NCBI RefSeq assembly: GCF_031656915.1 | Contig: NZ_CP134227.1 | Span: forward strand, 1,426,001 to 1,490,000 | Origin: Nocardioides marmorisolisilvae | GTDB lineage: Bacteria > Actinomycetota > Actinomycetes > Propionibacteriales > Nocardioidaceae | Direction: 5' to 3' | Length of the DNA: 64,000 bases | Shown here: positions 1-10,858 of the stretch, piece after piece | How the letters are laid out: the number at the start of each line of letters is the position of its first letter | Position numbering within the stretch: position 1 is the first letter of the stretch | Made by a program: the position numbers and the translations under genes | The notes under the pieces: generated by a model | The model's input: the letters and a program-made list of their open reading frames with translations, nothing else | What the model was told of the DNA's origin: nothing | The model's database searches: none

Positions 1-2871
1 GACGCGCATTGGATGACCGAGGCCCGCTACCGCGGCCAGAAGGTCGTGGTGGTGGCCCCCGACTATGCCGACAACGTGAAGTTCGCCGACGAGTGGCTGG
101 CCGCGAACCCGGGCACTGACGCTGCGCTCGCGATGGCGATGGGTCACGTGATCCTCAAGGAGTTCTTCGTCGACCGCAGCACGCCGTACTTCGACGACTA
201 CGTCAAGAGGTTCAGCGACCTGCCCTACCTCGTCGAGGTGGTCGATGGGAGACCCGGCAAGTTCCTCACCGCGAGCGACGTCCCCGAGCTGGCCGGGGCC
301 GAGAACGCGACGTTCAAGACCGTCCTGGTCGACGCGAGGAACGGCGAGCTGTTCGTGCCGAACGGATCCCTGGGACACCGGTTCTCAGCGTCGGACCGCG
401 GCCGCTGGAACCTCGACCTCGGCGATGTCGACCCGCTGCTCACCTTGATCGGCTCCCCGGAGTCGACCGAGGTGCGGCTGCCTCGCTTCGACGGGGTCGA
501 GGGCGCCACCGTGACGCGCGGCGTCCCGGTTCGTCGCATCGGCGACCGCATGGTCACCACCGTCTTCGACCTGCTGCTCGCCCAGTACGGCGTGGCGAGG
601 CCCGGTCTGCCCGGTGAGTGGCCCACGTCGTACGACGACCCCAGCCAACCGGGCACTCCTGCCTGGCAGCAGACGATCACCGGCGTCCCGTCGGCCGCGG
701 CGGAGCGGATCGGGCGGGAGTTCGCCCAGAACGCCGAGGAGTCGAGGGGCCGGTCGATGATCCTGATGGGCGCCGGCACCAACCACTGGTTCCACTCCGA
801 CACGATCTACCGCACCTTCCTCGCGCTGACCACGATGACCGGCTGTCAGGGCGTCAACGGCGGAGGGTGGGCGCACTACGTCGGCCAGGAGAAGGTCCGG
901 CCCCTGACCGGCTACAACCAGCTCGCCAACGCACTCGACTGGTCGCGCCCGCCGCGCACGATGATCGGCACCGCGTTCTTCTACCTGCACACCGACCAGT
1001 TCCGCTACGACCACTTCGGGGCCGACGTGCTCAGCGCCGACGGACATGGGGGTCGGTTCGAGGGACTGACCGCGGCCGACCTGATCGCCAAGAGCGCTCG
1101 GATGGGCTGGATGCCGTCGTACCCGACGTTCAACCGCAACCCGCTCGACCTCGCGGACGAGGCCGCCGCTGCCGGGCGCGACGCGGCCGACCATGTCGTC
1201 GCCGGGCTCCGATCGGGTGAGCTGTCGTTCGCGGCCGAGGATCCTGATGCGCCGGAGAACTATCCCCGGGTGCTGTCGGTGTGGCGCTCGAACCTGCTGG
1301 GCTCGTCGGCGAAGGGCGATGAGTACTTCCTCAAGCATCTCCTCGGCGCGGACCACTCGCTTCGTGCGTCCGAGGCGCCCGAGGACCGACGGCCCCGCGA
1401 TGTCCGATGGCGCGATGCCCCCGAGGGCAAGCTCGACCTGCTGATGACGATCGACTTCCGGCAGACCAGCACGACCGTGTTCTCCGACGTCGTACTGCCG
1501 GCAGCCACCTGGTACGAGAAGCACGACCTGAACACCACCGATATGCATCCCTTCGTGCACTCGTTCAACCCGGCGATCGCGCCACCGTGGCAGACCCGCA
1601 CCGACTGGGACATCTGGCAGACGATCGCGGCGAAGTTCTCCGAGCTGGCCGGGCCACGGCTGGGCACCCGCACCGACGTGGTCGCCGTACCGCTGATGCA
1701 CGACACCCCGGACGAGCTGGCCAACCCGCACGGCGCGGTGCGGGACTGGAAGTTCGGCGAGTGCGAACCGGTCCCGGGCAGCACGATGCCCAGGATCGTC
1801 ACCGTCGAGCGGGACTACGGAGCGATCGCCGACAAGATGGCCTCGCTCGGCCCGCTGATGGACAGTCTCGGAGCCACGACCAAGGGCGTCACGTTCGATG
1901 AGTCCGGGCCGGTCGACTACCTCGGCAGGAAGAACGGGCTGCGCCGAGGCGGGGCTGGCAACGGTCGCCCCTCGCTGCTGCACGCCCATGAGGCCTGCGA
2001 GGCGATCCTGGCGATGTCGGGCACCACCAACGGACACCTGGCCGTGCAAGGCTTCCGCGAGCTCGAGGAGCACACCGGCCGACCGCTGCAGGATCTTGCC
2101 GCCGAGCACGAGGGCAAGCAGGTCACCTTCGCCGACACGCAGGCGCGTCCGACACCCGTGATCACCTCGCCGGAGTGGAGCGGGTCCGAGAGCGGTGGCC
2201 GACGCTACTCGCCGTTCACGATCAACGTCGAGCGACTCAAGCCGTGGCACACCCTGACCGGTCGGCAGCACTTCTACCTCGACCACGACTGGATGACGGA
2301 GCTCGGTGAGGGACTCCCGGTCTATCGGCCACCGCTGAACATGGCGACGCTGTTCGACGAGCCCGCGATCGGCAGCATGGGCGCGATCGGTGGTGTGTCA
2401 GGGGGTGACGAGCAAGGCATCACGGTGCGCTACCTGACGCCGCACAACAAGTGGTCGATCCACTCGGAGTACCAGGACAACCTGTTCATGCTGTCGCTGT
2501 CCCGGGGTGGCCAGGTGATCTGGATGAGCGAGATCGATGCCGCCAAGGTCGGGATCCGCGACAACGACTGGATCGAAGCCGTCAACCGCAACGGAGTGGT
2601 CGCCGCCCGAGCCATCGTCTCGCACCGGATGCCCGAGGGCACGGTGTACATGTACCACGCCCAGGACCGGCTCATCGACGTACCGATCAGCGAGACCTCC
2701 GGCAAGCGCGGCGGCGTGCACAACGCCCTGACCCGACTGATGATCAAGCCGACCCACCTCATCGGTGGCTACGCCCAGCTGTCCTACGCCTTCAACTACC
2801 TGGGTCCGACGGGCAACCAGCGCGACGAGATCACCGTCATCCGCAGACGTACCTCGCCGGTCGAGTACTGA
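1..2871 (+). CDS. narG: Respiratory nitrate reductase alpha subunit, 5' truncated by window edge
   Basis: The frame is open from base 1, so this is the C-terminal 956 residues of a protein that is normally about 1,200 residues long. The N-terminal part carrying the FS0 iron-sulfur ligands and the molybdenum-ligating Asp lies outside the window. What is visible is the molybdopterin-binding bulk of NarG, including the segment GCQGVNGGGWAHYVGQEK near residue 283 and the C-terminal cofactor-binding beta-barrel region. NarG binds Mo-bisMGD and reduces nitrate to nitrite at the cytoplasmic face of the membrane, with electrons from NarH. Stop TGA at 2869-2871 is followed 14 bases later by narH, with AAGGAG between them. 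The order narG-H-J-I confirms the assignment over Nap or assimilatory enzymes. Confidence 0.96.
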   Translation, partial: DAHWMTEARYRGQKVVVVAPDYADNVKFADEWLAANPGTDAALAMAMGHVILKEFFVDRSTPYFDDYVKRFSDLPYLVEVVDGRPGKFLTASDVPELAGAENATFKTVLVDARNGELFVPNGSLGHRFSASDRGRWNLDLGDVDPLLTLIGSPESTEVRLPRFDGVEGATVTRGVPVRRIGDRMVTTVFDLLLAQYGVARPGLPGEWPTSYDDPSQPGTPAWQQTITGVPSAAAERIGREFAQNAEESRGRSMILMGAGTNHWFHSDTIYRTFLALTTMTGCQGVNGGGWAHYVGQEKVRPLTGYNQLANALDWSRPPRTMIGTAFFYLHTDQFRYDHFGADVLSADGHGGRFEGLTAADLIAKSARMGWMPSYPTFNRNPLDLADEAAAAGRDAADHVVAGLRSGELSFAAEDPDAPENYPRVLSVWRSNLLGSSAKGDEYFLKHLLGADHSLRASEAPEDRRPRDVRWRDAPEGKLDLLMTIDFRQTSTTVFSDVVLPAATWYEKHDLNTTDMHPFVHSFNPAIAPPWQTRTDWDIWQTIAAKFSELAGPRLGTRTDVVAVPLMHDTPDELANPHGAVRDWKFGECEPVPGSTMPRIVTVERDYGAIADKMASLGPLMDSLGATTKGVTFDESGPVDYLGRKNGLRRGGAGNGRPSLLHAHEACEAILAMSGTTNGHLAVQGFRELEEHTGRPLQDLAAEHEGKQVTFADTQARPTPVITSPEWSGSESGGRRYSPFTINVERLKPWHTLTGRQHFYLDHDWMTELGEGLPVYRPPLNMATLFDEPAIGSMGAIGGVSGGDEQGITVRYLTPHNKWSIHSEYQDNLFMLSLSRGGQVIWMSEIDAAKVGIRDNDWIEAVNRNGVVAARAIVSHRMPEGTVYMYHAQDRLIDVPISETSGKRGGVHNALTRLMIKPTHLIGGYAQLSYAFNYLGPTGNQRDEITVIRRRTSPVEY

Positions 2872-2885
2872 GAAGGAGCAGGAAC

Positions 2886-4616
2886 ATGCGCGTCATGGCA
2901 CAGATGGCGATGGTGATGAACCTCGACAAGTGCATCGGCTGCCACACCTGCTCGGTCACCTGCAAGCAGGCCTGGACGAACCGCGCCGGGACCGAGTACG
3001 TCTGGTTCAACAACGTCGAGACCCGGCCCGGACAGGGCTATCCACGCACCTACGAGGACCAGGACCAGTGGAAGGGCGGCTGGGACCTGAACAAGCGCGG
3101 CCGGCTGAAGCTCAAGGCCGGCGGCCGGTTCAAGAAGCTGCTCACGATCTTCGCCAACCCGAAGCTGCCCAACATCCGCGACTACTACGAGCCCTGGACC
3201 TACGACTACTCCACGCTCACCGACGCTCCGGCCCAGCAGCACGTGCCGGTCGCTCGTCCTAAGTCGCTGTTGACCGGCAAGGACATGCCGATCACCTGGT
3301 CCGCCAACTGGGACGACGACCTCGGCGGCTCCGAGGCGACGTACGAGAAGGACCCGGTGCTGCAGAAGATCTCGGCGGAGGTGAAGCGCTCCTTCGAGGA
3401 GACCTTCATGTTCTACCTCCCGCGCATCTGCGAGCACTGCCTGAACCCCTCCTGCGCGGCGTCGTGCCCCAGCGGCGCGATCTACAAGCGCGAGGAGGAC
3501 GGCATCGTGTTGGTCGACCAGGACCGCTGCCGCGGCTGGCGGATGTGCATCTCCGGCTGCCCCTACAAGAAGATCTACTTCAACCACCGCACCGGCAAGG
3601 CGGAGAAGTGCACGTTCTGCTTCCCGCGCATCGAGGTCGGCATCCCGACGGTCTGCTCGGAGACCTGCGTCGGCCGGCTGCGCTACATCGGCCTGGTGCT
3701 GTACGACGCCGACAAGGTGCTCGAGGCCGCGTCCACCCCGGACGAGCACGACCTCTACGAGGCGCAGCGCGCCGTCCTCCTCGACCCCGACGATCCGGAG
3801 GTGCAGCGCGCGGCGGAGCAGGCCGGCATCCCGCACGACTGGGTCGTCGCGGCCCAGCGCTCTCCCATCCACGCGCTGATCAACAAGTACAGGGTCGCCC
3901 TCCCGCTGCACCCGGAGTACCGCACCATGCCGATGGTCTGGTACATCCCGCCGCTCTCGCCCGTCGTCGACGTGGTGCGCGACACCGGCGAGGACGCCGA
4001 GAGCAAGCGCAACCTCTTCGCGGCCATCGACGCCCTGCGGATTCCGATCGAGTACCTCGCCGGCCTGTTCACCGCCGGCGACACCGTGCCCGTCGACCGG
4101 GTGCTGCGCAAGCTGGCCGCGATGCGGTCCTACATGCGTGACATCAACATGGGGCGCGATCCTGACGGATCGATCCCCGCGGCGGTCGGGATGAGCGAGG
4201 AGGACATGTACGACATGTACCGCCTGCTCGCTCTGGCGAAGTACGACGAGCGGTACGTCATCCCGTCCGCGCATGCCGAGCAGGCGCACTCCCTGGAGGC
4301 ACTCGGCACCGAGTGCCCGGTTGGCTCGGGACCCTTCGGGGAGGGTTCCGGGTCGCCAGTCCCGATCGCGGTGGAGAACTTCGCGATGCTCCGTGACCGG
4401 CAGACCGCGGACACGATGGCTGCGCCGGACGAGAAGGGCGGGCGCGTCAACCTGCTCAACTGGGACGGCAAGGGTCGGCCCAGCGGGCTGTTTCCGGCGG
4501 CCGGCGACGTCCGGGCGCCGGACGGCAGCGAGGCGAGCACACCGGACACCTCCCACGACGGATCCACCGGACCCGGAGGTACCGGCGGCCTGACCGGAGG
4601 GGCGGACTTCAGGTGA
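2886..4616 (+). CDS. narH: Respiratory nitrate reductase beta subunit (iron-sulfur)
   Basis: NarH relays electrons from the NarI hemes to NarG through four Fe-S clusters. The first ligand group is C16-x2-C-x2-C-x3-C. A second dense Cys region begins at residue 182 (CEHCLNPSCAASC), followed by CRGWRMCISGCPYKK, in which a Trp occupies the position that makes one cluster 3Fe-4S, as in NarH. The ATG at 2886 has AAGGAG upstream. The protein is 576 residues, longer than the roughly 500-residue typical form. The excess is a C-terminal tail from about residue 473 rich in Gly, Ser, Pro and Asp, without recognisable domain. The stop overlaps the narJ GTG in a GTGA arrangement, indicating translational coupling. 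Confidence 0.96.
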   Translation: MRVMAQMAMVMNLDKCIGCHTCSVTCKQAWTNRAGTEYVWFNNVETRPGQGYPRTYEDQDQWKGGWDLNKRGRLKLKAGGRFKKLLTIFANPKLPNIRDYYEPWTYDYSTLTDAPAQQHVPVARPKSLLTGKDMPITWSANWDDDLGGSEATYEKDPVLQKISAEVKRSFEETFMFYLPRICEHCLNPSCAASCPSGAIYKREEDGIVLVDQDRCRGWRMCISGCPYKKIYFNHRTGKAEKCTFCFPRIEVGIPTVCSETCVGRLRYIGLVLYDADKVLEAASTPDEHDLYEAQRAVLLDPDDPEVQRAAEQAGIPHDWVVAAQRSPIHALINKYRVALPLHPEYRTMPMVWYIPPLSPVVDVVRDTGEDAESKRNLFAAIDALRIPIEYLAGLFTAGDTVPVDRVLRKLAAMRSYMRDINMGRDPDGSIPAAVGMSEEDMYDMYRLLALAKYDERYVIPSAHAEQAHSLEALGTECPVGSGPFGEGSGSPVPIAVENFAMLRDRQTADTMAAPDEKGGRVNLLNWDGKGRPSGLFPAAGDVRAPDGSEASTPDTSHDGSTGPGGTGGLTGGADFR

Positions 4617-5305
4617 ACACCCCGATGAGCAGGCATCCCTCGCCAGCACTGCCCGCCGATCAGCTCACCGTGGCCTGGCAGTCGGCGTCGCTGCTGCTGT
4701 CCTACCCCGACGAGGCGCTGCTCGAGCGGCTCCCGACGATCAGTGCGGCGCTCGACCTGGTGCCTGCGCGGATCCGCGACGCCCTCAGGGGGGTCGTCGA
4801 CTTCCTCGCCTCGGGCGACCTCACCGCGATGCAGCAGCAGTACGTCGAGACCTTCGACAGCCGCCGGCGCACCAACCTCTACCTCACCTACTTCGCCCAC
4901 GGGGACACGCGCAAGCGCGGCCTCGCCCTGCTCCGGTTCAAGCAGACCTATCTGCGCTCGGGCTTCGTCCTCGACGCCGGCGAGGCGACCGGCGGTGAGC
5001 TTCCCGACCATCTCTGCGTGGTTCTCGAGTACACCGCCTGCGTCGACCAGCGGCTTGGCTGGAAGCTGGTGCTCGACCACCGCGCCGGTCTCGAGCTGCT
5101 CCGGCTGGCGCTCCGGGAGAGCGGGTCCCCGTGGTCCGGTGCCGTGGAGGCGGTCTGCGCGACGCTGCCGAAGATCCGTGGCGAGGAGATGGAGGCCGTG
5201 CACCGACTCGCCGCGGAGGGGCCGCCGGCCGAGGAGGTCGGGCTGACGCCGTACGGCACCCCGGCCTTCGACGCCGCCCTCGAGGAGCGAGGAGTCCACG
5301 CATGA
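4613..5305 (+). CDS. narJ: Nitrate reductase delta chaperone
   Basis: NarJ is a cytoplasmic system-specific chaperone of the TorD/DmsD/NarJ family. It holds apo-NarGH, allows molybdenum cofactor insertion, and releases the complex to NarI; it is not part of the final enzyme. The protein is 230 residues, within family size, all-helical in character, with the family-like stretch YVETFDSRRRTNLYLTYFAHG near residues 77-98. The GTG at 4613 overlaps the narH stop; an ATG at 4625 is an alternative start four codons later. The 3' end overlaps narI (ATGA at 5302-5305). Position between narH and narI is diagnostic. Confidence 0.94.
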   Translation: MNTPMSRHPSPALPADQLTVAWQSASLLLSYPDEALLERLPTISAALDLVPARIRDALRGVVDFLASGDLTAMQQQYVETFDSRRRTNLYLTYFAHGDTRKRGLALLRFKQTYLRSGFVLDAGEATGGELPDHLCVVLEYTACVDQRLGWKLVLDHRAGLELLRLALRESGSPWSGAVEAVCATLPKIRGEEMEAVHRLAAEGPPAEEVGLTPYGTPAFDAALEERGVHA

Positions 5306-6018
5306 ACACGTTCTGGTGGGTGATCTACCCCTACATCTGCCTGACCTTCTTCGTGCTCGGACACATCTGGCGCTACCGGTACGACAAGTTCGGCTGGACC
5401 ACCCGCTCCTCGCAGCTCTACGAGGCCCGGCTGCTGCGCTGGGGCAGCCCGCTGTTCCACTTCGGCATCCTGTTCGTCTTCCTGGGCCACGTGATGGGCC
5501 TCGGTGTGCCGGAGTCGTGGACGCAGGCGGTCGGGATCTCGGAAGGGATCTACCACGCGATGGCGATCGGCATCGGCTCGGTCGCGGGCTTCTCGACCAT
5601 CGTCGGGATGGTCATCCTGATCTACCGGCGGCGCACCGTCGGCCCGGTCTTCAGCGTGACCACCAAGATGGACAAGTTCATGTACGCCGTGCTCGCGTCG
5701 GTGATCGTCCTGGGCCTGGTCAACACCGCCGGCCAGATGATCAACGACTACAACTACCGCGAGGGCGTGTCGATCTGGTTCCGCGGCATCTTCCGCTTCC
5801 AGCTCCATCCCGGCCTGATGGAGCACGCGCCGCTGAGCTTCCAGCTGCACGGCGCCCTGGCGATGTTCCTGTTCGCCCTGTGGCCGTTCACCCGGCTGGT
5901 GCACGTGTTCAGTGCACCGGTGGGCTACCTGACCAGGCCGTACATCGTCTACCGGAGCCGGACCGTCACCGCTGCCGGCACCCGGCGGGAGCGGCGCGGC
6001 TGGGAGCAGCCCGGCTGA
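5302..6018 (+). CDS. narI: Nitrate reductase gamma subunit (cytochrome b)
   Basis: NarI is the membrane anchor that oxidises quinol and passes electrons through two b hemes to NarH. The 238-residue product starts with a hydrophobic helix (WWVIYPYICLTFFVLGHIWR), and about five membrane segments can be traced. Histidines suited to heme ligation occur in FHFGILFVFLGHVMG and in the C-terminal FQLHGALAMFLFALWPFTRLVH region. The ATG at 5302 overlaps the narJ stop. The tail after residue 215 is Arg-rich and cytoplasmic. It is the last gene of the nar operon in this window. Confidence 0.95.
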   Translation: MNTFWWVIYPYICLTFFVLGHIWRYRYDKFGWTTRSSQLYEARLLRWGSPLFHFGILFVFLGHVMGLGVPESWTQAVGISEGIYHAMAIGIGSVAGFSTIVGMVILIYRRRTVGPVFSVTTKMDKFMYAVLASVIVLGLVNTAGQMINDYNYREGVSIWFRGIFRFQLHPGLMEHAPLSFQLHGALAMFLFALWPFTRLVHVFSAPVGYLTRPYIVYRSRTVTAAGTRRERRGWEQPG

Positions 6019-6040
6019 GCCGGCGATCGGCGAGCACGGC

Positions 6041-6117
6041 GTCTGCTGATGCAGACAATGCGCGGCAGGTCGTTGCCACGGGCAAGTAGTGGGTGTTGAA
6101 TCCGAGGGTCAACACCC
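6041..6117. other. Two hairpins after the nar operon (terminator or operator)
   Basis: Bases 6041-6056 form a perfect 6-bp stem (GTCTGC/GCAGAC) with a 4-base loop. Bases 6091-6099 and 6109-6117 are perfect 9-bp inverted arms (GGGTGTTGA/TCAACACCC) with a 9-base spacer. Neither is followed by a T tract. They may end the nar transcript. The second could instead be an operator for the peptidase gene that begins at 6161. Confidence 0.4.
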
Positions 6118-6160
6118 CGCTCTCGTTGGGGACCACCACAGCACACGAAGGAGGCGCGTC

Positions 6161-7591
6161 GTGCATCCACGACGTTCTCGGGGCCTTGTCGCGGCAGGAG
6201 CAACCCTCGCTGCCGTCGCCGCCCTCATCGCAGCCAACCCAGGCGGCACCACCGCCGCAGCGGCGCAGTACCCCACACCCCACCAGATGCTGCCCAAGCA
6301 CGTGCAGTTCATCTCCGGCGAGGGCGCCGCCCCCGGGCCGGCCTACCGGGCCACCTCGCGGCGGTTCACCCCACCAGGGATCCAGGGGTCCTACAACCTC
6401 AAGGCGCTGTACGACGAGGGCCTGGACGGCAGCGGGAAGACGATCGCGATCGTCGACTCCTTCGGCTACCCGCAGGCCGGCGCCGATCTGAAGCAGTTCA
6501 GCCAGGACTACGGGCTTCCACTGATGTGCGGCATGCCCGACGTCGCCTGCCAGGACGGGATGGCGAAGTTCTCGACGCTGACGTTCGGCAACCACCAGGT
6601 CAAGGCCTCACCGGACAGCTCCTCGCCCGGCCAGGAGGACTCCAATGCCTGGTCCGTCGAGGTCGCGCTCGACATCGAGTACGCCCACACGATCGCGCCG
6701 GGTGCGAACATCCTGCTGGTCGCCACGCCCACGGCGGAGACGCTCGGGGTACAAGGGTTCCCGAACATGATGAACGCCGAGCAGTACGTCGTCGACCACC
6801 ACCTCGCCGACGTGGTGACCCAGAGCTTCGGCGCGGCCGAGGACTCCTTCGGATCGGCGCAGTCGCTGCAGAGCCTGCGGCACGCGTTCGAGTCCGGCAC
6901 GGAGCAGGGCATCACGTTCCTGGCCTCCTCGGGCGACTCCGGCAGTGTGGGCTCCTCGAAGACCCCCGTCAGCCAGGGCGGCTCGCAGCTCGACACCCCG
7001 CAGGTGGGCTGGCCCGCCTCCGACCCGCTCGTGACGGCCGTCGGCGGCACCACGCTGTGCACAGACGTGTTCACCGGCCTGACCGTCGACTCGGCGAACC
7101 CGCCGGCGGACTGCCAGCAGAACCCCGGCCAGCGTGAGGTCGGCTGGAACGGCTCGGGTGGCGGCTTCAGCCACGTCTTCGCCCGCCCGTCGTACCAGGG
7201 CACCCTGCCGGCCGGCTCGACGAGCATCCCGGACTCCGCCCGCGGCGTCCCGGACATCTCGATGAACGCGTCCTGCACGTCCTACGTGGTCGTGCTGGAC
7301 ACCGCGCCCGGGTACGGCGGCTACTACGGGGTCTGCGGGACCTCCGAGGCCTCGCCGATGTTCGCCGGCGTGGTCGCGATCGCCGACCAGGCCGCCGGAC
7401 ACGACCTCGGGCTGCTCAACAAGTTGCTCTACGGCACGCCCGCGCCGAAGTACGACGTGGTCTCCGGCAACAACACCCAGGACGGCTCGGGAGTCCCCGG
7501 CTACGCCGCCGGCACCGGCTGGGACGCCGTCACCGGTCTGGGAACGCCCGCCGACGCGCACGCCTTCGTGCACGCGATCGCCGGACGCTAG
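6161..7591 (+). CDS. Secreted sedolisin-type serine peptidase (family S53)
   Basis: This is an exported protease of the sedolisin family, which uses a Ser-Glu-Asp triad in a subtilisin-like fold and is usually active at low pH. With the GTG at 6161 (AAGGAGG about 8 bases upstream) the product is 476 residues with a signal peptide of roughly 36 residues. Visible active-site candidates are E167 and D171 in WSVEVALDIEYA, the oxyanion Asp D259 in SSGDSGS, and S395 in GTSEASP. The C-terminal YDVVSGNNTQDG...GWDAVTGLG segment matches the calcium site of the family. The propeptide is short. A longer reading from an ATG at 6089 lacks a sensible signal peptide start. A strong hairpin follows the gene. 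Confidence 0.88.
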   Translation: MHPRRSRGLVAAGATLAAVAALIAANPGGTTAAAAQYPTPHQMLPKHVQFISGEGAAPGPAYRATSRRFTPPGIQGSYNLKALYDEGLDGSGKTIAIVDSFGYPQAGADLKQFSQDYGLPLMCGMPDVACQDGMAKFSTLTFGNHQVKASPDSSSPGQEDSNAWSVEVALDIEYAHTIAPGANILLVATPTAETLGVQGFPNMMNAEQYVVDHHLADVVTQSFGAAEDSFGSAQSLQSLRHAFESGTEQGITFLASSGDSGSVGSSKTPVSQGGSQLDTPQVGWPASDPLVTAVGGTTLCTDVFTGLTVDSANPPADCQQNPGQREVGWNGSGGGFSHVFARPSYQGTLPAGSTSIPDSARGVPDISMNASCTSYVVVLDTAPGYGGYYGVCGTSEASPMFAGVVAIADQAAGHDLGLLNKLLYGTPAPKYDVVSGNNTQDGSGVPGYAAGTGWDAVTGLGTPADAHAFVHAIAGR

Positions 7592-7606
7592 TCCCTCCCA
7601 GGTGGT

Positions 7607-7636
7607 GGAGCCCCCGGCCGGTCGGCCGGGGGCTCC
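7607..7636 (+). terminator. Strong GC hairpin after S53 peptidase gene
   Basis: A perfect 13-bp stem (7607-7619 with 7624-7636) and a 4-base loop lie 15 bases after the peptidase stop. There is no clear T tract, which is usual in high-GC actinobacteria. It sits between convergent genes and could act on both strands. Confidence 0.7.
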
Positions 7637-7687
7637 GTCGTCGTGTCGGACGGCGCCCGATGCCGCGCCCGCTGGACGAGTGGCGGC

Positions 7688-7960
7688 TCAGCGAGCCTCG
7701 AAGCCGGGAGCATGCTCCACAACCGCATCACTGAGCGCGACCCGGTCCACCCGCGACCGCGGGCTCCCCTCGCGGCACCACGAAACCAGGGCGTCGACCG
7801 CCTCGGCGGCGCCCTCGAAGTGACCGCGCACCGACCCGTCGTACTCGTTGGCGACCCAGCCGCGCACCCCGAGTCGCCGAGCCTCGTCCGCACACCGGGC
7901 GCGGAAGAAGACGCCCTGCACCAGTCCGGTCACGACCACCTCGACGGCACGCTCAGCCAT
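7688..7960 (-). CDS. acyP: Acylphosphatase
   Basis: A 90-residue cytoplasmic enzyme that hydrolyses acyl phosphates. The N-terminal phosphate-binding loop VTGLVQGVFFRARC holds the catalytic Arg, and GWVANEYDGSV supplies the catalytic Asn; both are hallmarks of the family and the length is typical. The ATG at 7960 gives the usual N-terminus just ahead of the first beta strand; an ATG at 7978 adds six residues without benefit. It lies 30 bases beyond the stop of the upstream dioxygenase gene on the same strand... in transcription order the dioxygenase comes first, so the two may be co-transcribed. Confidence 0.92.
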   Translation of the reverse strand: MAERAVEVVVTGLVQGVFFRARCADEARRLGVRGWVANEYDGSVRGHFEGAAEAVDALVSWCREGSPRSRVDRVALSDAVVEHAPGFEAR

Positions 7961-7990
7961 GACCCCATGCTGCCGCATGCCGTGATGCGC

Positions 7991-9767
<1,777 letters not shown>

Positions 9768-9903
9768 GTCGACCGGCCGCCATCTCGCGGTCAGTCCCTT
9801 TCGCACCACCCGACGGTCGAAACGGGCCTAGCCTGTTGACGGGCTCCGGGGCCCGAACGGGCCTCGCGACGCTCCTCGACAGGGACGAACAGCAAGGAGG
9901 CGC

Positions 9904-10839
9904 ATGATGAGGACAGGAACGTTGCAGGCTTGGCGGCATGCGGGTGTGTGGCTGTGTGTCAGCGGCGGGGCGGCGACCGGGCTGCTGGCGCTCGGCGTCT
10001 GGCCCGCGGGGGCGACGACACTCAGCTGCGGCAGCGTGGTCACCGAGAGCGTGACGCTGACGAACGACCTGACCGGCTGCACGGGAGACGGTCTGGACAT
10101 CGGCGCCGACGGCATCACGATCGACCTCAACGGCCACACCATCAGCGGGACGGGCTCCGGCCTCGCGGGCGTCAGCAGCGGTGGACACAGCGGCGTCACG
10201 ATCGCGAACGGGACCGTGCGGGGCTTCATCGCCGGCGTCACCCTCCAAGGCGGCTCTGACGGCACCGTTCGGTCCGTCACCGCGACCGGCAACCAGTTCG
10301 GGATCATCGCGACCGGCACCAGCGACGCGGCCATCACCGGCAGCACCGCGGTCAAGAACGGCCTCCCCGGCGACAACGGCAACGGCATCTCGGTCGTGGA
10401 CGCCACGAACACGCTCGTCTCCGACGATGTGGCCAACGGCAACGGCTTCGGTGGCATCAATGTCATCGGCGGAGACGGGACCACCGTGGAGAGGTCCGTG
10501 GCCAACAGCAACCACGTCAATGGCGTCCTCGTCCAGGGCGCGGCCGACACCACCGTGACGGGGGTGACCGCCAACGACAACATCGACAACGGGTTCTTCG
10601 TGCGCAGCGACGCCTCGAACACGTCGATCGCGCAGAGCCGGGCGAATGCGACGCGCGAGTACGGCGGGACGAACGGCAACGGGATGCTGATCCAGAGCCC
10701 GTCAACCGTCCTCAGCGACACGGTCACCAATGGCAACCAGGCTCACGGCATCGACGCGGTGACCGGCGTGACCGCGACGCACGCGATCGCGCACGGCAAC
10801 AAGGCGCCGGCCGATTGCATGAACGTCGCCTGTTCCTGA
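9904..10839 (+). CDS. Secreted right-handed beta-helix repeat protein
   Basis: A 311-residue exported protein. A preceding AAGGAGG favours the ATG at 9904 or the next codon at 9907. The hydrophobic segment near residues 14-38 ends in PAGATT, a plausible signal peptide cleavage region. The mature part is Asn/Gly/Thr-rich and repetitive (SGVTIANGTVRGF, TTVERSVANSNHVNG, TTVTGVTANDNIDNG), typical of parallel beta-helix proteins of the pectate-lyase/NosD type. Helix rungs of about 22-24 residues can be followed through residues 60-300. No catalytic carbohydrate-lyase residues can be assigned with confidence, so it may be a binding or surface protein rather than an enzyme. Cys residues occur only near the two ends. 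Confidence 0.75.
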   Translation: MMRTGTLQAWRHAGVWLCVSGGAATGLLALGVWPAGATTLSCGSVVTESVTLTNDLTGCTGDGLDIGADGITIDLNGHTISGTGSGLAGVSSGGHSGVTIANGTVRGFIAGVTLQGGSDGTVRSVTATGNQFGIIATGTSDAAITGSTAVKNGLPGDNGNGISVVDATNTLVSDDVANGNGFGGINVIGGDGTTVERSVANSNHVNGVLVQGAADTTVTGVTANDNIDNGFFVRSDASNTSIAQSRANATREYGGTNGNGMLIQSPSTVLSDTVTNGNQAHGIDAVTGVTATHAIAHGNKAPADCMNVACS

Positions 10840-10858
10840 CGGTTCGGTCAGGTGGCCG

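Noticed and set aside
385-2286. 633-residue open frame antisense to narG
   Set aside because: The plus strand is an undoubted narG; the antisense frame has composition typical of a GC-rich shadow and no domain.
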